From positions 1 through 26,791 of the IMG/VR virus record IMGVR_UViG_3300032241_001824: a DNA stretch of 26,791 bases, one strand, 5' to 3'. Source of the DNA: a virus. How positions within the stretch are numbered: position 1 is the first letter of the stretch; each line of letters opens with the position of its first letter. Below the pieces are notes generated by a model that ran no database searches, was not told the origin of the DNA, and saw nothing but the letters and a program-made list of their open reading frames with translations. Both the position numbers and the translations under genes were made by a program. Shown one piece after another: positions 12,252 to 19,706 of the stretch.

Positions 12252-14573
12252 ATGGGTTTATTTGACCGATTAGCAAAAGCGATTGTAGAAGCGCAGATCG
12301 AAAAGGCTCCAAGTAATTTACCAGCGGGCGCGGTCGTGATGACCGAGCAACAAATGCGGGATGCGAATACGCAAAATACCTATGGGCAACAAACCCCATT
12401 AACGCGAAACCCGTTGATGGCGGGCGTTCCATTTGGACCCGGAATGCCGATTCAGCCGGGAGCGATTAACCCACTTCGGGATGACGGTCGCGCGGATCCT
12501 CGACGATATGAATATCAAGTCGCGCAAAACCTTAATATCGGAACCGAACAAAAATTAGTTCCATTCACAACGCTTCGCGGGGCGGCGGAGCAAATCGATA
12601 TTGTGCGCCGTTGCGTTGAAGTATTGAAGGCAAAAATTTCCGGCTTGGATTGGGATATCGTGATCGCGGAAGATGCGAGCGAAAAGATTATTGCAGAAAT
12701 TGGCGGAGATCACACCCGAGCAATGTCGATTGCGCGTTCGAAGTTTTCCGATGAGATTTATCGAATCCGTACCTTTTGGGAAAATCCGGATCGTGCGAAT
12801 GGATTGACATTCATCGATTGGATGATGATGTCACTCGAGGAAATACTTGTGCTAGATGCGTGGGCGATATGGCCTCAAAAGACCGTAGGCGGCGATCTGT
12901 ATGGGTTCCAAGTGCTAGACGGATCAACTATCAAGCCGATGCTTGATGATCGCGGTATGCGACCTATGCCGCCTCAAGTGGCGTATCAGCAGATTCTGTA
13001 TGGGTTCCCGCGATCTGAATTCACGGCGAATTCCGACGATGTGCAAGCGGATGGAGAGTTTACATCCGACGATCTTTCTTACTTCATCCGGAACCGTCGA
13101 GCGAATTCGGTTTACGGATCTTCACCGGTCGAAAGATGCTTACCTCTTGCAGACCTTTATTTGCGCCGTCAGCAATGGCTCCGAGCCGAATATACCGATG
13201 GCGTAACTCCCGAGATGATGCTTACTTCTGACGCAGATTTCGGTAACGATCCGCTCGTGATGAAGCAATACGAAAATATTATCAACGACAACCTTGCAGG
13301 TCAGACAGAGCAACGCAAACGCGCTTTGATCTTGCCTTCCGGATTGAAACCTCAATTTTATGAAGGCTACGGCGAAAAATTTAAATCCGGGCTAGATGAA
13401 TATCTTGTCACCTCAATCACCGGTCACTTCGGCGTACTACCAACAGAAATTGGATTCAGCGCAAAAGGCGGATTAGGTTCATCCGGTCACCAAGAGGGCG
13501 AAGCGGAAGCGGCGCAATCAATCGGTGTCGCGCCATTAGCGCAATGGATCTCGAAGATGATCACGAATATCTCTTATACATATTTGAAGATGCCACGCGA
13601 ATTGGAATTCCGGTTCATGGTGGCGGAAATCCGCGATAATGAGGAAGAAGCCAAAAAGGCAGACCTCGAATTACGCGGAGCAACAAAAACGATCAATGAG
13701 CGACGATCGGAATTGGGATTACCTCTCTTGGATACTCCGGCGGCAGATCAGCCAATTTTGGTTGCCGGTAGCGGAGTCTTTTTGTTTACTCCGGAAGGAA
13801 TCGTGAACGCGGCGGCTCCAACGCCGGGCGTGGAGAATGTGACGGATGATGTGGATCCGATGGCTCCAACCGAACCTGCCCCGACTGATGATTCAGGATC
13901 GTCACCGAGCGGTGACAATTCAGGGGAGCAACCGAACGGTGACAATTCTGCGCCACAAAATAACGAAACGATCGAACCCGATTTCGAAAAAGCGGGAGTT
14001 CCGTCGGTAGCGGAAGCGGAAGCCGCGCTCTCTCGATTATTTGTGCTTCCTAACCCCGCGGGGGATGCGGTGTCAGTAGATGACGATCCGCAGGATTTTG
14101 TGGAAAGCCCGTGGGAAGTAACGGCGCAAATTGTTGTCGATCCGGATGTATGGCAAAAAGCAGAATTGCAACTCGTTAATGTAAAAGATTTGACCGCGAC
14201 CGACACAATTCTTAGCCGCGAAAAAGTCGCCGATCGTATTCAGGCGATGGGGCAATCGTTGAAGCCTTATCGAAATTTCCCGCTTGTTTATGATGATGGA
14301 GAAAAGCAAATCATCATCGACGGGCATCATCGATTGTTTGCCATGTGGCTTTTAGGAATGGATCAGGTTCCCGTGTGGATGGGAACTTCGGATATGGCGA
14401 AAGAGGCAAGCGCGGAAGTCAAAGCGTTCCTCAAATGGGCGGGTAAAGGAAAACGCGCTCGACAATTTGAGTTTAAAGCCCTCGACCCAATCGTGGGGGA
14501 TGCGTTGAATCGGTGCTATTTCGATGGAGATATGGAAACCGTGAAATCTCTTGCTAAGGCTTATTTGCAATGA
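12252..14573 (+). CDS. Portal protein with C-terminal ParB-like domain
   Basis: 773 residues, ribosome site AAGGGGA (12241-12247); much longer than the usual 450-550 of siphophage portals. Residues about 95-500 are portal-like: LRGAAEQIDIVRRCVEVLKA, GLDWDIVI, the FIDWMMMSLEEILVLDAWAI wing, YGFQVLDGSTIKPMLDDRG, VYGSSPVERCL and SAKGGLGSSGHQEGEAEAAQ. A Ser/Asp/Asn/Pro-rich linker (about 540-585) repeats GDNS. Residues about 640-700 form a ParB/sulfiredoxin-like domain: QLVNVKDLTATDT, SLKPYRNFPLVYDDGEKQI and IIDGHHRLFAMWLLG with D690-G-H-H-R694. The portal ring is the gate for DNA entry. The extra domain would face the head interior or the neck; which one cannot be seen here. Confidence 0.9.
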   Translation: MGLFDRLAKAIVEAQIEKAPSNLPAGAVVMTEQQMRDANTQNTYGQQTPLTRNPLMAGVPFGPGMPIQPGAINPLRDDGRADPRRYEYQVAQNLNIGTEQKLVPFTTLRGAAEQIDIVRRCVEVLKAKISGLDWDIVIAEDASEKIIAEIGGDHTRAMSIARSKFSDEIYRIRTFWENPDRANGLTFIDWMMMSLEEILVLDAWAIWPQKTVGGDLYGFQVLDGSTIKPMLDDRGMRPMPPQVAYQQILYGFPRSEFTANSDDVQADGEFTSDDLSYFIRNRRANSVYGSSPVERCLPLADLYLRRQQWLRAEYTDGVTPEMMLTSDADFGNDPLVMKQYENIINDNLAGQTEQRKRALILPSGLKPQFYEGYGEKFKSGLDEYLVTSITGHFGVLPTEIGFSAKGGLGSSGHQEGEAEAAQSIGVAPLAQWISKMITNISYTYLKMPRELEFRFMVAEIRDNEEEAKKADLELRGATKTINERRSELGLPLLDTPAADQPILVAGSGVFLFTPEGIVNAAAPTPGVENVTDDVDPMAPTEPAPTDDSGSSPSGDNSGEQPNGDNSAPQNNETIEPDFEKAGVPSVAEAEAALSRLFVLPNPAGDAVSVDDDPQDFVESPWEVTAQIVVDPDVWQKAELQLVNVKDLTATDTILSREKVADRIQAMGQSLKPYRNFPLVYDDGEKQIIIDGHHRLFAMWLLGMDQVPVWMGTSDMAKEASAEVKAFLKWAGKGKRARQFEFKALDPIVGDALNRCYFDGDMETVKSLAKAYLQ

Positions 14574-15469
14574 TCCTTGGCGTTCATTTAGTAGATGGGC
14601 GCATCGCGAAAAGCGCGGCGATTAAGATTCGTGCCGCGCTTAAACAAAGCGTAAACGCAAAAGATGTGATCGCGGGTTATTTGCATACTCATCCGGTGGT
14701 GAGCGATTCGATTTCTCAAGATCGCGCTCGCGCTCGCGCGTGGGCTATTCACAATGTCACGCTTAACCATGAGGCGTTGGAATCCGCGTTACGCCAGCAT
14801 TATGCGGATATGTATGTGACCGGCGTTGCCTCGACTTACGATGTGCGCGGTCAATATATGCGATCGAGAAAAGCGGAAAAGGATAAAAAGATCCCGAATA
14901 ATTGGGATGCCGTCGGTTGGGTAAACCAAGTGCTAGAAAACGCGGTGAATTGGGATACTTGGACTCCGGGCAATTATGCGGCGGAAGCGTTATTAAGACC
15001 GCCCGGCGGATTGGAAAAGTTACTCGGAAATATCAAGATCCAATCTCTCGACATGAAGAAAAGTAGTTACGACTTGCTCGGAAATAAGTTGGCAGATGCG
15101 TTCGCGATCGGCGCAAGTCCTACGAAAATGGCTTCAATGATTGAGGATTCGCTATCAAGCCCGCAAAGGGCTTTGACCGTTGCGCTCACGGAAGGATCAA
15201 GGGCGGCAAATGCCGCGGCGAGAGATTCCTACAATGCGCTTGGCGTGACTCAAATTCAATGGGTGGCTTCGGATCCGGAAGATGAAGAATGCGACATCGA
15301 TGGAGAGGTAACGGATATCGATAGCGAATTCAGTAATGGATTAACGATCGATGATTTGCCAGTGCACCCAAATTGCCGATGCTCGACGACGGAAGTTCCG
15401 CCCGAGGCTTATACCGGAGCCGATTCGGAATCTGATTCCGGCGACGATTCAAGCGACAACGAAGAATAA
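14570..15469 (+). CDS. MuF-like minor head morphogenesis protein
   Basis: 299 residues, ATGA overlap with portal. The C-terminal part (about 203-276) is the Mu gpF domain: LTEGSRAANAAARDSYNALG, IQWVASDPEDEECDIDGEV and LPVHPNCRCSTTEV with the PNCRC motif. The first 200 residues are helical and not assigned. The tail (280-299) is a Ser/Asp repeat (ESDSGDDSSDNEE). MuF proteins sit at the portal inside the head, and some are ejected with DNA; many carry effector domains, but none is recognised here. Confidence 0.85.
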   Translation: MILGVHLVDGRIAKSAAIKIRAALKQSVNAKDVIAGYLHTHPVVSDSISQDRARARAWAIHNVTLNHEALESALRQHYADMYVTGVASTYDVRGQYMRSRKAEKDKKIPNNWDAVGWVNQVLENAVNWDTWTPGNYAAEALLRPPGGLEKLLGNIKIQSLDMKKSSYDLLGNKLADAFAIGASPTKMASMIEDSLSSPQRALTVALTEGSRAANAAARDSYNALGVTQIQWVASDPEDEECDIDGEVTDIDSEFSNGLTIDDLPVHPNCRCSTTEVPPEAYTGADSESDSGDDSSDNEE

Positions 15470-15506
15470 GCATTACAATTTACAACAATCCGAAAGAGGT
15501 TAAACG

Positions 15507-15788
15507 ATGGCTCTTAATCACAGCAATATTACCGTGGGAACTACACCTACTCCGCTAGTCACTTTGCCAAATGGCGTTGGTTATGTAGCGGTTCAAATAA
15601 ATAATCGAGATTCAGCCGCTATTTTTCTAGGTGATAGCGCAGTAACAAATACAGTTGGACTTAATGGTGGACAAAATCTTGCGGCTAGCGCAAGTGTTCA
15701 AATTTGGATGCACGGCAACGAAACTATTTACGCGGTATCGGCGGCAGGAACTGCTACCGGCGCGGTATCGGTTATCTATTCGGCATAA
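15507..15788 (+). CDS. Small beta-rich virion protein (decoration-like)
   Basis: 93 residues, ribosome site GAAAGAGG (15493-15500). The sequence is a small beta sandwich by inspection, rich in Gly, Ala, Ser, Thr and Val (GYVAVQINNRDSAAIFLGD; ASASVQIWMHGNETIYAVSA; GAVSVIYSA). Proteins of this pattern beside capsid genes are often head decoration or head-fibre subunits; this is inferred from context. The 37 bases before it hold only the ribosome site. Confidence 0.65.
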   Translation: MALNHSNITVGTTPTPLVTLPNGVGYVAVQINNRDSAAIFLGDSAVTNTVGLNGGQNLAASASVQIWMHGNETIYAVSAAGTATGAVSVIYSA

Positions 15789-15795
15789 ATAAAAA

Positions 15796-17655
15796 ATGAG
15801 CGATACTTTTACCCCACCAGCATCGGTCGCGACCGCGGCTAAACGCGCTCTCGGATGGATCGCGGATGGTAGTGCGGGTCAAGGGTTCACGGATACGGGG
15901 CGCGCTCGCGCATCTCAGTTAGCGAACCGAAACGCGGTGTCGAAAGATGTAATTAATCGGATGGTAAGTTTTTTTGCTCGTCACGAAGTAGATAAAAAAG
16001 CAGAAGGATTTAATCAAGGGGAAAAAGGATTCCCGTCACCCGGTCGCGTAGCGTGGGATGCTTGGGGCGGGGATGCTGGTAAATCGTGGGCAGAAAATAT
16101 CGCCTCACAGTTCAATAAGGAGAAGACAACTATGGCTCAAGATTTCGCTAATTCGTATGCCGCGATTATCAAGCAAGAGAAGCAAGACGATGGCTCTCTT
16201 TTGGTTTACGGCAAGGCGACCGATGATTCGTTAGATATCGACCAACAAATTTGCGATGATACTTGGCTATCTTCCGCGATGCCCGAGTGGTTTAAATCCG
16301 GCGGCAATATTCGCGAACAACATTCATCGATTGCGGCGGGAGTCGCAAAAGAATACGAAAGCAAACCCGATGGTCATTACATTTCGGTGCTTGTTGTCGA
16401 TCCGGTATCGGTAAAAAAAGTTGAATCCGGAGTCTTGAAGGGATTCAGTATCGGGATTAAATCGCCGCGAGTAGTGCGCGATCAAAAAGCGGCTAACGGT
16501 CGCATCATCGATGGGCAAATCGTCGAGGTATCACTTGTCGATCGCCCCGCGAACCCAAACGCTAAACTTATGCTTGCCAAATCCGTAGAGGGAGAGGCAA
16601 ACCTTGTTCAAGTTGAAGAACTCATCGAAATCGAACAATCACAGAAGGATAAATCTATGCTTGCAGAAGTAATTAAAGAAATCCACGCGGATTCCGAGAA
16701 GTTCGACCAAGCCTCTTACGATATGGCTCGCAAGGCTATTGCCCAGTTGATTATCACCGAAGCGCAAGAGATGGCGGATACTGATTCAGACGAGCGTGAT
16801 GATATTGACACGCTACTTTCCGCTTTGAAGCATCTTTTTAATTTCAAAGAGGGAGAGATCGAGGAAGGCGAAGCCCTCGCAACCGATGCGTCGATGCTTG
16901 AACTTTCCGCAAAAAAAGATGCCGATTCCGACGATGAAGCCGATGATGATTCCGATAATTCCGGTGATGACTCTTGCGATTGCGGATGCGCAATTTGCTC
17001 TGATGATTCAACCGATAAAGGTTGCGGATCAAAGGCTTGCAAATGCGGTTCAACGAAGGCAGTTAAATTTGTCGGCAAATGTCTTGAATGTGGATGTGGT
17101 CAAGTAGGCGATAACCACGGTAAAACCACAGTTCAAATTGCGGGGAATAACGGCGGGATTCGCACGACGGCGAATGTATCAACTGCGACAATCGTTACTC
17201 CGGAGCAAAATGCCGGATCCGTTAAATCCGCCGAAGGTGAATTAGTCGATGCGGAACTTCCTATCGAGGAAGAAAAACCAGCCGATGAAGTTGCCGAAGA
17301 TGGCGACATAACTGAAATTCTTGGGGAGAAGTCAATAACTTCCATCCTTGAGAAAGCAATAAAGAGTGCTACTGAAACGGTCAAGGCTGAGATCGCCGAA
17401 TCTTTGCACGCATTAAAGGCGGCGCAAGATCAGGTGGTGGCTCTTGAATCAGAACTCGAAATCGCTAAATCGGCGGCGGCTTCCGGCGGAGCAAAACGAA
17501 CCGGCAGAGTCGTCGTCAATAGTTCAAACGAATTACTAATCAAAGCCGCCGAGTACCGATTAAAGGCTCAGGCGACCTCAGACCCGATTCTTGCTAAGGG
17601 CTATAAGCAGTTGGAAAAGGAATACCTCACCAAAGCCGGCTCTCCAGCAGAATAA
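15796..17655 (+). CDS. Capsid maturation protease with scaffold and cysteine cluster
   Basis: 619 residues. Residues 12-105 form an N-terminal domain (TAAKRALGWIADGSAGQGFT, RASQLANRNAVSKDVINRM, GFPSPGRVAWDAWGGDAGKSW) that I have seen in other phage head proteins. Residues about 118-262 are an HK97-type prohead protease: H176 in NIREQHSSIAAG, S218 in VLKGFSIGIKSP and the VEVSLVDRPANPNA strand. Residues about 394-434 hold ten cysteines (SCDCGCAIC, GCGSKACKC, KCLECGCG), a probable zinc cluster flanked by acidic runs. The end (about 510-619) is a coiled coil typical of scaffolding. It processes and templates the prohead. Internal starts at 16132 and 16657 may yield shorter products. Confidence 0.85.
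   Translation: MSDTFTPPASVATAAKRALGWIADGSAGQGFTDTGRARASQLANRNAVSKDVINRMVSFFARHEVDKKAEGFNQGEKGFPSPGRVAWDAWGGDAGKSWAENIASQFNKEKTTMAQDFANSYAAIIKQEKQDDGSLLVYGKATDDSLDIDQQICDDTWLSSAMPEWFKSGGNIREQHSSIAAGVAKEYESKPDGHYISVLVVDPVSVKKVESGVLKGFSIGIKSPRVVRDQKAANGRIIDGQIVEVSLVDRPANPNAKLMLAKSVEGEANLVQVEELIEIEQSQKDKSMLAEVIKEIHADSEKFDQASYDMARKAIAQLIITEAQEMADTDSDERDDIDTLLSALKHLFNFKEGEIEEGEALATDASMLELSAKKDADSDDEADDDSDNSGDDSCDCGCAICSDDSTDKGCGSKACKCGSTKAVKFVGKCLECGCGQVGDNHGKTTVQIAGNNGGIRTTANVSTATIVTPEQNAGSVKSAEGELVDAELPIEEEKPADEVAEDGDITEILGEKSITSILEKAIKSATETVKAEIAESLHALKAAQDQVVALESELEIAKSAAASGGAKRTGRVVVNSSNELLIKAAEYRLKAQATSDPILAKGYKQLEKEYLTKAGSPAE
16117..16134 (+). promoter_or_regulatory. Internal ribosome site and in-frame ATG (16132)
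   Basis: AAGGAG (16117-16122) lies nine bases before ATG 16132, in frame with the protease gene, exactly between the N-terminal domain and the protease. Translation from here would give a 507-residue protease lacking the first domain. Confidence 0.55.
16657..17655 (+). CDS. Nested scaffold product from an internal start
   Basis: AGAAGG (16643-16648) precedes an in-frame ATG at 16657, right after the protease domain. The product would be 332 residues: a helical acidic start (MLAEVIKEIHADSEKFDQAS), the cysteine cluster and the coiled-coil scaffold end. This mirrors phage lambda, where scaffold Nu3 is made from inside the protease gene C. Whether it is really made cannot be seen from sequence alone. 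Confidence 0.5.
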   Translation: MLAEVIKEIHADSEKFDQASYDMARKAIAQLIITEAQEMADTDSDERDDIDTLLSALKHLFNFKEGEIEEGEALATDASMLELSAKKDADSDDEADDDSDNSGDDSCDCGCAICSDDSTDKGCGSKACKCGSTKAVKFVGKCLECGCGQVGDNHGKTTVQIAGNNGGIRTTANVSTATIVTPEQNAGSVKSAEGELVDAELPIEEEKPADEVAEDGDITEILGEKSITSILEKAIKSATETVKAEIAESLHALKAAQDQVVALESELEIAKSAAASGGAKRTGRVVVNSSNELLIKAAEYRLKAQATSDPILAKGYKQLEKEYLTKAGSPAE

Positions 17656-17678
17656 ATCACTCGAAAGGAAATAACCTA

Positions 17679-19340
17679 ATGGCGCTTAACGCACCGAAGG
17701 CTTCCGATCTCTTTGGCGATGTTCAATCACCGAAGAAAGCCGCGAAGCGAATGGATGAGTTCCAATCAGAACTCAACAAGTCTTTTTCATTACCAAATAC
17801 TCAAGGGATGACCCCCGCGCAAGATCCAACTGCGGCTCTCGAAGCGTTGGCGGCTACAAAGTCGCTCGCTCCGGATGCTCTCGCGGGTCTTAATAACGCG
17901 ATCGCTTCTCAGCGATTGGCGCTTCAAGATATCCAAAAGGATATAACTCTCACATCGCCACTCAGCACATCTTTTGCGGCGTTCGATCTCGAGGCTCCAG
18001 CAAAGTTGCTCACACCTCGACCAACTCCGCTTCGTAACCGTATTCCGCGCAAAAAGGGTGTCGGTACTTCTCACCGTATCAAGCGCATCACCGGCTACAC
18101 AGGTACCGGTACCGGTGGGCAAGGTCAAATTTGGCCGGGCGTAACCGAATCTACAACCACCGCTTTCGGTTCAATCAACTTCGAGCGCGGTTCAAAGATT
18201 TCCTATACCTCAGACGACATCATCTTGCCTTACAACTCTTATTCACTTTCTGATTCTGTAAGTTTTGATGCCAATTTCTCAGGTCTTGGTTATCAGGATC
18301 TCCGTCAGTTGTCATCCACATCAACTCTTTACGCAACAATGTTGATGGAAGAACGAATGATGCTTATGGCTCGCGGAACCGCTTCCGGTTATTCCGGCGC
18401 GTTGTCTGCACCTGCAACTGTAACCCTTGCCGCAGTATCACCTTCAGGTTCCGTTACTGCTCTCGCTAACAACACTTATTATGTTTATGTAACCGCGGAT
18501 GCTGGTATTTCTTCAACCGGTTTTGGTGAGTCTGTTTTGACATCGGTTCAATCTCAGGCAACAACCTCTCAGGCTCTTACCGTGACAATCTCTTCCGTTG
18601 CGGGCGCGATTGCGTACAATGTTTATGTTGGTACAACAACTGGTGCGGCTAACGCCAAATTCCAAGGTCGTACAACTGGAACTGTATTTACCCTCGGCGG
18701 AACCGGAACAACCCTTATTGGAAACCAAGCGCCATTCACCACAACCGGTGCGGTTGCGACTCGCGCTTCATCTGACACCTCAGCGTATGCGACAGGTTAC
18801 GATGGAATTCTTCCAACTTTGCTTGGTTCAAATACCGGCTACAACAACAACATCAACTCAACCTTCTCGAATACAAACCCCGGAACTGAGTTCCAAACCG
18901 TGTTCGCGAATCTTTACAATGCTGTAAAGGCTGATCCAGATGAGATCTTGATGAACGGTGCAGACCGCAAGCAACTTTCAGATTCGATCAAGGGTTCAGC
19001 GAATGCGAACTATCGTTTACAAGTCAATCAAGACGAAACAACCGGAGTCACATTCGGTTCAGTTGTAAACGGAATGGTAAACGAAACCACAGGAAAGTCA
19101 CTCGACATTACTGTCCATCCTTGGCTACCTCAGGGCGTGGCTCCGGTGCTTTCTTATACTTTGCCAATTCCCGATACTGAAATTTCCGATATTTGGAGCA
19201 ATTACCTTGTGCAAGATTATATGGGTATCCAATGGCCAGTCACTCAGTTCGCTTACGAATTTTCAACCTACTTCCGCGGCACATTTTTCTGCGCCGCGCC
19301 AGCATGGAATGGAATCGTGTCAGGAATTACTTCGGCGTAA
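17679..19340 (+). CDS. Major capsid protein, HK97 fold, with Ig-like insertion
   Basis: 553 residues, ribosome site GAAAGGA (17663-17669). The N-terminal 100 residues are a helical region that the protease would remove. Capsid-type features follow: PTPLRNRIPRKKGVGTSHRI, TESTTTAFGSINFERGSKIS, LMEERMMLMARG and, near the end, EILMNGADRKQLSDSIKG, SLDITVHPWLPQG and YLVQDYMGIQWPVTQFAYEF. Residues about 244-347 are an inserted Ig/fibronectin-like domain (TVTLAAVSPSGSVTALANN, AYNVYVGTTTG, FTLGGTGTTL). Codon choice differs from neighbouring genes, as expected for a strongly expressed gene. Confidence 0.92.
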   Translation: MALNAPKASDLFGDVQSPKKAAKRMDEFQSELNKSFSLPNTQGMTPAQDPTAALEALAATKSLAPDALAGLNNAIASQRLALQDIQKDITLTSPLSTSFAAFDLEAPAKLLTPRPTPLRNRIPRKKGVGTSHRIKRITGYTGTGTGGQGQIWPGVTESTTTAFGSINFERGSKISYTSDDIILPYNSYSLSDSVSFDANFSGLGYQDLRQLSSTSTLYATMLMEERMMLMARGTASGYSGALSAPATVTLAAVSPSGSVTALANNTYYVYVTADAGISSTGFGESVLTSVQSQATTSQALTVTISSVAGAIAYNVYVGTTTGAANAKFQGRTTGTVFTLGGTGTTLIGNQAPFTTTGAVATRASSDTSAYATGYDGILPTLLGSNTGYNNNINSTFSNTNPGTEFQTVFANLYNAVKADPDEILMNGADRKQLSDSIKGSANANYRLQVNQDETTGVTFGSVVNGMVNETTGKSLDITVHPWLPQGVAPVLSYTLPIPDTEISDIWSNYLVQDYMGIQWPVTQFAYEFSTYFRGTFFCAAPAWNGIVSGITSA

Positions 19341-19359
19341 TTGTCGGCGTAAGAATGGG

Positions 19360-19383
19360 GGGAGAGTCTTACGGCTCTCTCCC
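19360..19383 (+). terminator. Hairpin after the major capsid gene
   Basis: GGGAGAG (19360-19366) pairs with CTCTCCC (19377-19383) over a ten-base loop, 20 bases after the capsid stop. No U-run follows (TGTTCC), so it may be an attenuating terminator or an mRNA-stabilising stem that sets capsid mRNA apart from the genes behind it. Confidence 0.5.
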
Positions 19384-19412
19384 TGTTCCATAAATAAAGA
19401 GAGGCAAATAAA

Positions 19413-19703
19413 ATGGCACGACTCGTTCCGCGCGATGGTTATGTAAAGGAAGTCGATTTGAATCGACAATCCGGAACCAAGAGATTACGCGCTGACAAAG
19501 ATGGTTTATTTCGCGCGGATAATCCAAAAGATATCGCGGCGCTTAAGGCGCAAGGATTCACCGAGGGCAATTTGGCGTTACATACGACGGGCGATAATTC
19601 GCGCGGCTATAATTGTACTAATTGCGGATTTGGTTCATGGTTTAAATTGTGTTCGCGATGCGGTCACGATATGGCAAGCGATCCCAAAACAGACGGAGAT
19701 TAA
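19413..19703 (+). CDS. Zinc-ribbon protein behind the capsid gene
   Basis: 96 residues, ribosome site AGAGAGG (19399-19405). The N-terminus is basic (MARLVPRDGYVKEVDLNRQS). A short helix (KDIAALKAQGFTEGN) follows, then a zinc ribbon with C68-x2-C71 (YNCTNCGFGSW) and C80-x2-C83 (LCSRCGHDM). The function is unknown. Position between capsid and connector genes suggests a head component or assembly factor. Confidence 0.75.
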   Translation: MARLVPRDGYVKEVDLNRQSGTKRLRADKDGLFRADNPKDIAALKAQGFTEGNLALHTTGDNSRGYNCTNCGFGSWFKLCSRCGHDMASDPKTDGD

Positions 19704-19706
19704 AAA

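Noticed and set aside
13748-14206. 152-residue open frame on the minus strand in the portal gene
   Set aside because: Ser/Thr/Gly-rich composition mirrors the portal linker on the other strand; no ribosome site and no antisense neighbours.
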